Below the pieces are notes generated by a model. It ran no database searches. It was given only the letters and a program-made list of their open reading frames with translations, and was not told the DNA's origin. This document shows positions 27,336 through 38,550 of a DNA stretch of 64,000 bases, one piece after another; position 1 is the stretch's first letter, and every line of letters starts with the position of its first letter. The translations under genes and the position numbers were made by a program. The stretch comes from Eulemur rufifrons (lineage: Eukaryota; Chordata; Mammalia; Primates; Lemuridae), in assembly GCF_041146395.1 (NCBI RefSeq), contig NC_090989.1, positions 121,023,501-121,087,500 on the forward strand. The letters are read 5' to 3'.

Positions 27336-28114
27336 TCACACCTTCAGCTCCAAGGCCACGGAGGAGCCGGACATCATGGGGCTCCACGCACACTCCTCTA
27401 GCCTCCAGCGCTGCCCTGGCCCTGCTGCACCACCGGGGGCCTGGGGAGCCAGGTGCTGGGAGCACCAGGGCGCCTGGCCCTTAGGGGCTGAAGGAGCCGT
27501 GCTGACGAGAATGGCAGGTGCTGCTCACATGGTTCTGAGAAGAGCAAACATCAGGGCTGCAGTGTCCGTTGGCCCTAGGGGCCACAGAGAGGGGACTGGG
27601 CAGGCTGAGGCCTTCAAACCTCATTTTAAAACTTTAGTTTTTATTTACAAAACAGACAGCCAGCTTGCAGGCAACAGTTTACAGCTTTGATTTTTTTTTT
27701 AGATACTGCATTCAAATATTTACTTTGATTCCTGAGCGTTTGGTGCCGCCTTATATTTAGCTCCAGGTGGGTACCTCACTCACCTCACCGCAGCCCCTGT
27801 GCTTTCCCTTCCCAGGGAGAGGAAACCCCGGTGAGGGGCTGAGGGGCCCAGGGGGCCCTACTGCCCAAGTGCTGGGACTCCTGGGACATCTGCCAGGAGG
27901 TGTCGAGTCACATTACTGGACATTATCCAGCACACCAACTTCGCAGAGACTCTCGGAGCACTGGCCCGCCAAGCCTATGGCAGTAAGCAAGACAGAACTA
28001 CACACCAGCAATCGCAGACCAGACAAGGCATTGGCAGGCAGGCGAAAGATTTAGGGACCAGTTTTCCTAGAGAAGGTGGCCTGGGGATCTGTTCTAAAGA
28101 AAAGAGAGACACAG

Positions 28115-28322
28115 AATGACAATAATAATGGCTACCATGGGCTTTAAGCACGTTACCTGCTTTATCTCTCATCACAATCTTACAAGGTAAGTACCACCAT
28201 CCCCACACACCAGGTGAATAAACTGAGCATTAACTGAGAGATGAAGTAGTTTGTCCCAAGGCAGAGGCGGAATTCAAATCCAGATCTGTGTGACTCCAAC
28301 ACTCTACTAAACTGCTTCCCAG
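28115..28322 (-). repeat. MIR SINE, reverse orientation, near full length
   Basis: From 'aataataatggctaccatgg' through 'cacaatcttacaaggtaagt', 'gtgaataaactgagcattaa', 'aggcggaattcaaatccaga' to 'cactctactaaactgcttcc', covering core and tRNA-derived head. Confidence 0.9.
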
Positions 28323-28439
28323 GAAAAATTCCAGTTCTATCTGCGCAGGAGGCAATTCAGGAACATCTCAGAGGCAAGAGAAGGAAGGGGTACAGAGGAC
28401 ATGGTGTGCGGCTTCCTCACTTACCTCAGCAGTTCCTTA

Positions 28440-29425
28440 ATCTTTCTGTGTCTCAGTTTGCACACCCCCTCCTAAAAATATGCACTGATAAATAAATATG
28501 GCACAATAATAGCAATTGATGAATCTGAGTGGTGGGCGATGAGAGTTCATTGCACTGTGCTATTGGCTTTTCTGCACTTTTGGAAATATTCACAATAAGT
28601 TGGGGAAAAAGCAAAATGTCCCCAGGTCAAAACTGATGTATGACCCCATCAAAAAAAGTCCCTGGCATCAAAATAGTTGAATAAAAATAGCTACATCAAA
28701 CAGCTGCACCAATCCTCTCACAGTGTTGTGAGAATATAAATTGGTTAAGCCTTTTTGGAGGGCAACTTGCGACATCCATCAAACTTTAAACAAAGCATAC
28801 CATTTTCTCATTATTTTAAAATAATAGCAATCACACAGGAAAGTTGCATGAATAAAACAGAGAACTCCCATATATACCTTTTGCCCTGATTCACCAATTT
28901 TTAACATTTTGCTATACTTGCTTTTTCATTCTCTCTCTCCCTCCCCACATGTATTTAATAGTATAATTGATATAATATATCATAGTATTACAGGATATAC
29001 ATTTTGATAATATATATTTATTATATTATGTACACATATTTATTAATTTTCCTCCGTGAAACTTCTGAGTACACTGCATACATCATGGCCTTTTACTCCT
29101 TAGTTCCTCAGTATTTATTTCCTAAGAACAAGAATATTCTCTTATTTGACCACAATGCAGTTACCAAATTTGGAAATTTTAACATTTTTTTACAACACTT
29201 TAATCTAAGGAGACCCTCTCCCTGAATTTTGGAAGTCCATACTCCAATTTTGTCAATTGCTTAAATAATGTCCTTTAGAGAATTTTTTTTTTCTAGTACA
29301 GGATCTAGTAAAGAATCATGAGCTATAATTACTTATCATGTCTCTTCAGTCTTCTTTAATCTGAAAGAGCTCCTTTTAAAAAAAATGCTGAAAAATAAGT
29401 TTGTTAAATTATTTAAAGAGGCTGC
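28440..29425 (+). repeat. Old L1 3' region fragments
   Basis: 28510-28620 resembles an L1M terminal end ('ttggaaatattcacaataag'). 28830-29400 carries 'agaactcccatatatacctt', 'ttcctaagaacaagaatatt', 'aataatgtcctttagagaat' and 'tcatgtctcttcagtcttct', all text typical of L1M 3' regions. Orientation of the second block is not certain. Frames are destroyed. Confidence 0.5.
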
Positions 29426-29429
29426 ATCC

Positions 29430-29580
29430 CTGACACAGAAGTTTAGAGCCCGGGACTCTTGATGCAGACAGATCTGAATTCAGTGGTTTCGGGGTGAGGC
29501 CTGGGAGTCTGCATCTCTAACAAGCTCCCCTGGGAAGCCCAAGCCCTGGCTCACAGACCACACAGTGAGTGGTGAGACCA
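29430..29580 (+). repeat. MER5-like (hAT) element
   Basis: 'gcctgggagtctgcatctct' followed by 'aacaagctcccctgggaagc' is the MER5 signature. Confidence 0.6.
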
Positions 29581-29599
29581 AAGAAGACAGTCTGTGGAA

Positions 29600-31058
29600 A
29601 GCTGGTCCAGATTACTGCAAGATGCACCTTGCTTTCCTCTGGGTGATGTTTTGTGGGCAATGGCAACCAGACCCAGGGACTCAGGATGCAGCAAGGATGC
29701 TGAGCCCTCCCGCACAGGAATACCTCCTGGGCCTTCTGGAGCCAGGAAGTCCAAGACAAAGAGATACAAGTCCCTGAAGCAAGCTTTTCTACAGGTTCCC
29801 CATCACAGAAAATTTTGACCTAGGGCAGGTATATCTTATCTTATCTCCATAACTAGCTCTTCAGGGTTCCTGTGTTACTGTTGTTCTTGTTTGACACAGG
29901 CCCTGGTTTTATTGCCATGGTGGCATAAGCATCGGCCCCTCCCTGAGTGATCCCGGGCTGTGTAATAGGGATCCAGTCCCTCCATCCATCATTTAACAAC
30001 TGGCTGCTCTGTGCCAGGCCTGGGCTGGGCTCTGGGGGCTCTCAAGGCGTCTCAGGCAGTGGGAATGCCTGCCCTTCCCAGAGCCAGAAGTGATGCAGCC
30101 TCAGCCACATCTCTGCTTGTGAGCACAAGAGGTGCTTGTGAGAAGTGACGGGGGCCCAGCTGAGCACACCAGTCCTTGATGACACCACTGCAGGCCTCCA
30201 CATCCTTGTCAGGTGTCACCTCCCCCATGATTACTGCGATCACTGAGCATCATCATGTAAATAACAGCAAACATGGCTGAAGCACCTACACCATCCCCAG
30301 TGTAAAAAAGCCTGTGGAATCCCGAGCCTGTCATCTAAAGCTCAGAAACGAGCCAAAGGTGTTCTCCGGGGCTTGAATGCAACACAACCAGAGAGGCTGG
30401 AAACCTCTTGGGAGTCGGAGCGGCTGGGAGAAAGGTGTTGAGCAGCCTGGGGCACTCAGCACCCTGTCAAATAGGCTTGAGCTTGCTTCCTGTGCACAAT
30501 TTCAGACCTCCCTTCACAGGGCATCCTGTGCAGAGGAGTAAAATCTTTCTCCATGAAAAGAAAGTCCCAAACAAACAAAAAATATATTTATAATAAGAAC
30601 ATTCTAGAGAGGCAAGACCCTTGGACATTTCTAGCTGATCTCTGCTGCCACCACCAGGGAGGTACAGCGGCCTCTGCGATGCTGGGTAGGGGCAAAGGCA
30701 CCCCCTTCCTTCATACCCAGGGATATAATGGAGATGAGGTGGGAACTGCAGGTGACACGCGGGCAATAAACACAGAGTAACCCCGTCCCGGGTTATCTGA
30801 ATATGGCTTCCTGCTGAGGGTCACACACTCCCATGACAATACCCACTCTCCAAGGCCCTGGCCCCTGTCTGGGGATCCACTTCTTCCCTGATAACTGACA
30901 ACCATCTTTGTCAAGAAGATCATGGCTCATCCCTACAACACGTCCAAGAATAAGACCCAGCAGGGTCTAGTTATGGTCTTCTTGACACAACAAGGCAAAC
31001 CAAACTGTCTGGCAGTAGTGGGAGTAGGGTCACTCTGTTGCCTACGAACAACCACATT
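29600..31058. other. Unique intronic sequence
   Basis: No confident feature; a weak reversed MIR start may lie near 30245-30330. Confidence 0.4.
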
Positions 31059-31071
31059 GAAAATGGACCCA

Positions 31072-31413
31072 GCCGGGCGTGGTGGCTCACGCCTGTAATC
31101 CTAGCACTCTGGGAGGCCGAGGCGGGTGGATTGCTCAAGGTCAGGAGTTCGAGACCAGCCTGAGCGAGACCCCGTCTCTACTAAAAATAGAAAGACATTA
31201 TATGGACACCTAAAAAAATCTATATAGAAAAAATTAGCCGGGCATAGTGGCGCATGCCTGTAGTCCCAGCTACTCGGGAGGCTGAGGCAGTAGGATCGCT
31301 TGAGCCCAGGAGTTTGAGGTTGCTGTGAGCTAAGCTGACGCCACGGCACTCACTCTAGCCTGGGCAACAAAGTGAGACTCTGTCTCAACAAAAAAAAAAA
31401 AAAAAAAAAAAAA
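31072..31413 (+). mobile_element. Strepsirrhine-type Alu with perfect target duplication
   Basis: Full-length dimer starting 'gccgggcgtggtggctcacg', with the lemur-type spacer and an A tail of more than 20. Flanked by a perfect 13-bp direct repeat GAAAATGGACCCA at 31059-31071 and 31414-31426. It is nearly identical in the diagnostic bases to the copy at 4173, including 'cggcactcactctagcctgg' and 'aacaaagtgagactctgtct', so both belong to one subfamily. Confidence 0.96.
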
Positions 31414-31426
31414 GAAAATGGACCCA

Positions 31427-32290
31427 GAACAGACAACCCAACAAAAAAAATTGGACAAAATATCTGAATATCCATTTCATCAAAGAATATATATGAATGG
31501 CTAAGAAACACAAGAAAAGCACATCATTAATCATTAGGAAAATCAAATAAAAACCAATGATGAGATGCCATTGTACATCCACCAGAATGGCTAAAATTTA
31601 AAAGACTCACAATGCAAACTGTTGTTGAAAATGTGGAGCAACCAGGAGTCTCCTACATTGCTGGTGGAAATGCAAGATGGCACAGCCACTTTGGAAAACA
31701 GACTGGTAGTCTCTTGTCAAGTTCAGCTTACACTTAGCATGCTATCCAGCATTTCCACTTTTAGGTATTTATACAAGCAAAATCAACTCTTATTTTTCAT
31801 TTTGTGTCCACGTGTGCCTCATAAAGACACGTAACTCAGATGTTCACAGTAGCTTTATTCATAAAAGTCAAAAACTAGAAGCTATAAGTAAATATCTATC
31901 AAATCTTGAATGGATGCACCGATTATGACAGAGCTATGCAATGGAATACTACTCAGCAATAACAAGGAAGGAAGTATTGACACGTGCAACAACACGGGTG
32001 AATCTCAAATACATGCTAAGTGAAAGAAGCCAAACAAAAAGGACTACATACTATAGGATTCCATTTATATGAGCTTCTAGAAAACTAAAACAATAGAATC
32101 AGAAATCAGATCAGTGGTTGCCAGAGGCCAGGGGTGAAGGCAGGGGAATGACAGCAAAGGGACGTGGGGGTGATGAGAAAATTCCATGTCATGTTTGTGC
32201 GGTGGCTACATGACCACCTCCATTTGTAAGTCTCGTGGAATGGTACATTTAAAACTTTATCCTATGTAAATTATACCTCCAGAAGGATTA
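31427..32290 (+). repeat. Old L1 (L1M) 3' part of ORF2 and 3' UTR
   Basis: Plus-strand text with 'tacatccaccagaatggcta', 'ctacattgctggtggaaatg', 'caatggaatactactcagca' and 'atactataggattccattta', then 'agtggttgccagaggccagg' and a 'aaattatacctcca' end. Open frames are broken. It ends near 32290 without a clear A tail. Confidence 0.8.
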
Positions 32291-33213
32291 TTTTTTCTAC
32301 AAATGGACCCAGACTCAAGAAACTATTTTCATATCCTTTGAGGTCAGGGCTGGCATTCAGCAAGTACCTGCTTGGTATAGCCAACCTTGTCAAAATACTG
32401 ACATGTCTCCACACTGACTGGCACATCACCCCTGCCTGTGGCCTCTGAGCTAGCCCTGTGCCCCAGCCCTTCTCTGAGCCCCCTCCCTGGGGCCCGGCAA
32501 CGACATGGTCAGCAGGGGCCCTCTGGATAGGCAGGGGTGGACATCGTTCCTGACTGTTGGGGGCCACACTGGGTAAAAGTGATACGGGGGGAAACAGAGC
32601 TGAGCTGAGCTCTAACTCAGCTGAGGGCCAACTAAATCGCTGCCAGGCCTATTTTGTTGAGATCATGCATTCTCAACAGGGGCGAAAGCTGATTCTTGGG
32701 GAGAAGGCAGAGTAAAAAATCTTAGATTTTATAATGGTCTGTGGCCCACCAAAGGTCCTCAGGACATGAACAGATGTGCAGGATATCTGTGGTAGTAACG
32801 TTTCACAGGGTATGGAGCAGTCAGGAAAAAATGTCTAAAAAAGGCTCCTCAGAGGGGCAACAATGAGAATAAGGTTGAGAAACGCTGGTTTAAAGGCAAG
32901 AACTCCATGATGGTGAGAACCAGGCCACCACAGCCCAAGCCCTCAGGCCTGTTCCCACCTGGGAGGTTTGCATACTCGGTGGGTCACTGTCATCGGCATG
33001 GTTTGGTGGGAAGTGGGAGACCAGGTGGGAATGTGGGAAAGAGGGAGCAGCCACACATGCCCTTGTGGCCTTCTTTACAGGACACCCCCTCATGGGAAAG
33101 CCAGTCACTCACTCTCCCTCCTATGAAACCCTTTAAACCTACTCAGCTCAGCACTCCTGAGGATCCTGGGGTGCCAGCACCTTGCTAAGCCTAGACTCTC
33201 TATATATAAACTC

Positions 33214-33253
33214 TGTGTGTGTGTGTGTGTGTGTGTGTTACACACACACACAA
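33214..33253. repeat. (TG)n-TTA-(CA)n inverted microsatellite
   Basis: About 12 TG units followed by TTA and about 6 CA units, so the two arms are self-complementary and could fold into a hairpin or Z-DNA. Confidence 0.9.
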
Positions 33254-33802
33254 ACCAAGTCTGCACACTCAGGTCTACCAAGGAGACAAGCAGAAATCAG
33301 GGACTTCCACCCTTTCCTCCCAAACATCCATTTTTCTTTTTCTGTTTCTATCTGGAGGCCACGATGGCAAAACCGCACACGGCACATGTGTAGTTTCCAG
33401 CTGGGGTTAAGTAATGAAGACAACTTCCCAATGAGAAGAAAGTAAGCACTGTGGCTGAGTCCCCTGCGTTGTCAGGCTCAGCCGAACCACAGCCTCCCTG
33501 GGAACGCTTGCTTTGTGTGCTGATGCATTATGACAATACTATAATTGTTCTTTCAGTCTTTCCCAGATATTTAATAACAATGTGAAGTGGGAGTCGCAAA
33601 GGTCAGTCCCACTGTAGAATGAGTATCAGTCTTATTGTCCTTTTCTGAATAGCATCTTCCATTTGCCAGGCTGTTCCGTGCCAGCGAGCCCTGGTGGTGG
33701 AGGCCTGGTGCTGTTACAGAAACAGCACCACCTACTCAGGGCAGAGGATTCTAATTTGTTAAATGGTCCAGTGCCACTGTCTGTCTACATCATCTGCATA
33801 AA

Positions 33803-33836
33803 TACACACACAGGCACACACACAGACACACACACG
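33803..33836. repeat. Interrupted (CA)n microsatellite
   Basis: CA units interrupted by GG and GA steps. Confidence 0.85.
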
Positions 33837-34399
33837 CTCCTCCTGTGCTACCCATGCATTCAAGCCCATGAATGGAAAGAATATTAACTGCCAAGACCAG
33901 GGAAACTAGGTGCTACACATATTTGGCACATTCATTTGGGCAATTACTCTCGTGCTCTGGTTAGGTGAGAAGTGGAATTTTCTAGGACCTCACATGAATG
34001 GAGTCACGTAGCTATGTTAAAAACTTATTTAAATTTATTCTGAAAGCTCACAACAATTGGCAAATGGGAATCACTCTCAGCAGGATGCAGCCTCTGAGAG
34101 TGGAGCAAGGACTAGGCAGCGGCAGTGCCCTGAGCTCTCCTCTCTCCTTGGCGTGCTCTGGCTGCCCACCTGACCGTGGTAGTCATTTCACCTCCGTGAG
34201 CCTCCGCTGCTAGATCCATAAAATGGACCTAATGCACTGCCTGTCTGAGGACCAGACTCTCTTCCAATACCAAGATCTGTGATTCTCATTCTGAAGACAT
34301 GTATCAGAAGGCAGCTTTCAGGAACCAATGGATTATCTGGGTATTTCAGTGCAAGAGTTGCTTAGAAGTCTGCATGCTCAGATAAGGCCAGGAGTAATG

Positions 34400-34600
34400 G
34401 CATTATAATTCAGAACCCATGTGATGCTGTTAGTAAATGTGCTTCATGTCTGGGCAGGGCTCCATTTGGTAACTCGGGCACCATAAAAGAGGGCAATGTA
34501 GCCCTGGCAGTCTGTGTCAGAGAGCAGCTTTGTACCTAATCCTCAGGGCATGATAGTTGCTAAGGAACCATTGAGATGCAAATGAATTGGCAAATACTTG
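34400..34600. promoter_or_regulatory. Candidate conserved element with octamer ATGCAAAT
   Basis: Non-repeat block with a perfect POU octamer at 34576-34583 next to 'gaattgg'. Motif-level inference only. Confidence 0.25.
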
Positions 34601-34871
34601 GCAGCAAGATATCAGAAAAGGGTGGGGAGGGGATGCTCTGAACAAGTTAGTCAGGTGAGTGAAAGGAAAATTACTTTCTCCTGATTGGGAAAAGAAAACC
34701 AAGGGTTTTCATGCAGAGCAGCAGCATTGTGCTACTGTGTAAAAAGAAAAAAAAAAAAAAAAAACACTGTTCTTTTTCTGCTTGGCTGGGAGTAGAGGAA
34801 AGTTGGAGCCAAGAGCAGGGAACTTGGAAGGGCAAATGGATCCTTCCTGATGAACTCTAAACATATTTTAA

Positions 34872-34901
34872 ATGTCTCTTTCTTAAGTGAGAAAGAGACA
34901 T
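34872..34901. repeat. Perfect inverted repeat, 12-bp arms
   Basis: Arm ATGTCTCTTTCT at 34872-34883, loop TAAGTG, arm AGAAAGAGACAT at 34890-34901. No mismatch. Confidence 0.95.
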
Positions 34902-35549
34902 CTAAGGTATGAAGAGAGTAGTCTGCAAAGAACTTTGAAGATCTGCTATCTCATACAAGGAGAGGTTTCCCTCAAACCTAGATGGAAAAAGTACGCAGAA
35001 AACTGTGAATAAATATTCTACTGATGCAACACGGAAATTTCAGGGGAGACTAAGACATGATTGATAATGTGAAAAAGAGAGGAAATAAGCCACCTCATTA
35101 TACCCATGAGTTTGCATTTCTTTCATTCTTGCTCTCTAATAGGTATCTAATTTAGATGCAATAGTTAAGTTCAGATGCTCTGGTATCTAAATTGGAACCC
35201 TGAGGGTTACAGTAAGAAGGTATAGCTTTTCGCCCATTGTTTTTTCATCTTGCCCGCAAATGGGAACCCTCTTCCGTCAGAATCTAGTTGAGACACCCTA
35301 GTCTAAAAATCACTTTGCCTTTAGCCAAACGACACTGCTGTCTGCCTATTCATCACTTTGAGTGTGATCAGGATGCTCAGGAATATACTTCCTACTGTCT
35401 CCAGACCTCACATCCAGGGTTTTTAACTGTCCCATCACCTTCAGTTTCCATTTTCCCCAGCTTTTCATCTCCAGGATCATCATAACCACAGCCACCTCCT
35501 CTGCCCTCCAGAGTTCAGGTTCTTTCCTGTACTACACATACCATTTCTC

Positions 35550-36000
35550 TCATGATGGTCCATAAACCAGCCACCCTAGGGAGACGGAATGGGTGTGGCA
35601 AACTCTCGCCTGCCCAGCACCCATTCCTGCTTCTCTTGGACAAGCACCCTGACACTTCTGTGACCAGCCCTCACCCATATCGGGCCAGGCAGCTAGGTGG
35701 GCCTGAGCTGCCCTTGCCCCCAACTGTGGGGATCCGTAGTCACATGACCCTAGGCTGGCCTGAGTGCATTACATCATCCTGGTGACAGTCTGATTCACAG
35801 AGAGCCGCAGAACCTAAGGGAAGCCAAGGAAACAAAACTTTCTGGGCTTCTCCTGGACTACAGGGAGTGAGAATTTATCATTCTCCTGAAGTTTGAAGAG
35901 GATGAGAGTCTGAGACTGCCAGCAGCCACACGACCATCTCGTGGGAGAGCTTGCCTGAGGACGAAGTCAGCACCCTCCGGCAGGCTCAATGGCTCTGCTG
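35550..36000 (+). repeat. Mammalian-wide interspersed repeat, family not named (copy B)
   Basis: 'gagagtctgagactgccagc', 'gtgggagagcttgcctgagg' resemble the internal text of an old repeat also suspected at 20330-20650. Confidence 0.3.
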
Positions 36001-36793
36001 ATTATTCTCCATTTGTCCCTGTAGATCTGTTCTCCACCTTCCCCCCCCCCCTTTTCTGTTCCCCAGGAGACTGACCTCTATGAACTGCACTCAACCAGAC
36101 TTTCATGCCCTCTGTCTTCTTGTTGAGTTCATCCAACAGGAGGTGCTGGCAGGAGATGAGTAAGTGGAGGATAGAGTTCAGGGAATACAACCCCTCCTTC
36201 CCCTCCCCATGTATGATTTGGGCAGCCTCTGCGCTCTATGTCCAGCTGCTATCGGGGAGCCCCTCTCTCGTGCTCTGGCTCATGCCACATCCTGAGACCC
36301 CTGAGGACCACTGGAGCTTTCCACCGTTGTCCCTCCCTGGGTGTATCCCACTCGTTATTGGTTCCTTAATCCTGTTCATACCTCTGTAAAGAGTCTCTTC
36401 ATTAAACGCTCCTCAATTAACCCTTTGAGAGTGCTGTCTATTTTCTGCCAGGACCTTGGCTGATACAGACACAGAGCTAAGGACTGAAAAAAGGGAGACT
36501 GAGTCCTGAGACAGCATTGGTGCCCCAGAGATAATCATAACTTAAGTCTCAAACTGTCTAGCAATGACAAGTGTCAGTAACTACCCCCTACTTTTTGCTT
36601 TCCTCTAGCTTGAGTTGAATATCTGTCACTATAAGATATTGCTAATAAAATAGGCAAAGCCCCTCCCCTGAGGGAGAGCCCTGGATGTCCACGTGCATGA
36701 CACACGGAGACAGAACAGCTATCGGTCTCAGTTTCTCATTCCTACCCACTCCCATCTCTCTGGCAACATTCCACCCATGCTCCAAGGAGTCAG

Positions 36794-36837
36794 TCTCTCT
36801 CTCTCTCTCTCTCTCTCTCGTGCACACACACACGCAC
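36794..36837. repeat. (CT)n-(CA)n compound microsatellite
   Basis: About 13 CT units, then a short CG step, then about 6 CA units. Confidence 0.9.
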
Positions 36838-36910
36838 TCCTTCCCCAAACTCTTCCCATTGGAAGCATGACCCTCTCATGTGGTTTCTCCTAGCAGCTGA
36901 TGTGTACCCA

Positions 36911-37090
36911 CATCTATCAGAGTCCATCATATGTCCTATTACAGCTTGCTGTCTGCGTGGCTCTGTCCCCCCACCAGTCTATTAATCAGTGAGCTCCCTA
37001 AAGGGAAGGCTGTGTCCTCTTTATCTTCCTGTTTTCAGTTTAGAGCACAATATTTCTCATGCAGATGCTCAATAAATGTGTTCTGAGTGA
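36911..37090 (+). repeat. L2 LINE 3' end
   Basis: 'gtgagctccctaaagggaag' followed by 'cagatgctcaataaatgtgt' is the L2 terminal region. Confidence 0.8.
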
Positions 37091-37394
37091 GTACTCATGA
37101 AACTGGTGGCTCCTAGGCAATGCTGACAGTTGTCTCTCCGCTCCCACTCCCCATTTGTCTCTTGTTGAATGGGGGGCTCTGCAGCCTACGAGTGGCTCAG
37201 CCCTCACTTGGACACCCCATGGATGGGGCTGCATCCATCTTGGTTCAGCCAGACTGGAAAAAAATTTCTATTCAAGCCAAAATCTATCTCCCACGCAGAG
37301 TAAACCTAAGTCTGCTTGCTAAGAGTACTCTTCAAGTATTCACAGATGCAGAGGGGCCCTCCCCTCATTTCAAGTTGCCCAAGTTTGCACCCAT

Positions 37395-37600
37395 CACTGT
37401 CAATCATGTCACTGTTCACTCCCTTTATAGCTCTTCCCCAAAATTATATTATACAGCTTTTGTCTTCTTAATGACTGTCTGTCCCCTTAGTAGGGTATAT
37501 GCTCTCAAGGGCAGGAGCATACCTGTTTTGTGCACACTGCCAGGTGCATAGTAGGAGATTAAGAGATATTTGTGGAATGTTGAATGAATAAGATACCATA
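37395..37600 (+). repeat. L2 LINE 3' end
   Basis: 'tctgtccccttagtagggta', 'tctcaagggcaggagcatac', 'ccaggtgcatagtaggagat' then 'ggaatgttgaatgaataag' match L2. Confidence 0.8.
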
Positions 37601-37684
37601 TCTCCTCTCTCTCCCCAGCCTTCCCTTAAGTCCCTTTCTAGTTTTCTATAAACTATTTTTCTTCTACTATTTCTCCTAGAATAT

Positions 37685-38170
37685 TTTGGTTATCAGCTGC
37701 ATAACAGACCAACCCAAAACTTAGTGGTTTTTCACAATGACAACATTTATTTCGTTCATGAATCTGCAATTTGGACAGGGCTCAGTAAGGAAAGCTTGTC
37801 TCACCCCAGTCAGAGTGAGCAGGGGGGGCTCGTAGGATGGGGCTGCAACCACCTGAAGACTCACTCCCTCATGCCTGGCATTTGATGCTGGCTGTAGGGC
37901 AGAATTTGAGCTGGGGCTGTGGCTAGAGCATCTACACGGCCTCTCCATGTTACCTGGGTTTCCTTACAACATGGTAGCTGGGTCACAAGGGCAAGCATCA
38001 CTGGAGAGAGAGAGCTAGGTGGGAGCTTGTCATCTTCTATGGCCTCACCTTCAAAGTCATGCAGAATTGCTTCTATCATATTCCATTCATTACAGTGAGT
38101 CATGAGGCCACCCCCTATTCAAGGGGAGAGGGATTAGCTCCATATTTGGATTGAAAAAGTATCAAAAAAC
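37685..38170 (-). repeat. MaLR/ERVL-like LTR remnant (copy B)
   Basis: 'ggttatcagctgcataacag', 'ccaaaacttagtggtttttc', 'atttgatgctggctgtaggg', 'accccctattcaaggggaga' repeat the order seen at 22595-23170, in the same orientation. Confidence 0.5.
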
Positions 38171-38239
38171 TTGCAGACATGTTTTAAATGACTACATAGG
38201 ATGTGATCTCAGGTTTTTAATTGTTCCTCATTTCTTTTC

Positions 38240-38550
38240 TTTGCTATTATTCACTACGTTAGCACACAGTTATCGGCACCTCCTATGTGCCATGTGCTAG
38301 GGATGCCACAGCAATCAGGACAGAGCTCACCTTTCAGGGGCTCACGGAGCCATGAGCTACCTACAGAACAGTGTGCACTGTGCTCCCACAGAGGGAGGCA
38401 GACACGGCCGTGGGAGGGGGTGCCCAGAAGGCCACCTAACCCTGTCTGGGGCAGGGGAGGAAGGATTCCAAGAGGAAGTGTACATTGTGGTGAATTCTGA
38501 AGAATAATTTAGAGTTAGCCAAGAAAAGTACGGTGAGAAATGCAATGCAA
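38240..38550. repeat. Ancient mammalian-wide repeat, family unassigned
   Basis: 'gcacctcctatgtgccatgt' then 'gctagggatgccacagcaat' and 'caggacagagctcacctttc' resemble a common old repeat; a similar stretch is at 50680-50885. Confidence 0.4.

Larger units (their letters stand above)
32300..34400. other. Unique intronic sequence with two CA/TG microsatellites
   Basis: No gene found. Microsatellites are listed separately. Confidence 0.45.

Noticed and set aside
26683..27690. Open frame of 335 codons on the plus strand
   Set aside because: It runs through a reversed MIR at 27165-27335, has no recognisable domain, no splice or promoter context, and lies in GC-rich sequence where long chance frames occur.
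36041..36052. Poly-C runs (also 39443-39460) as functional i-motif sites
   Set aside because: Single short runs without the four-tract pattern; more likely slippage-prone sequence.
33803..36837. CRISPR-like arrays
   Set aside because: The repeats are microsatellites without spacers; the genome is mammalian.
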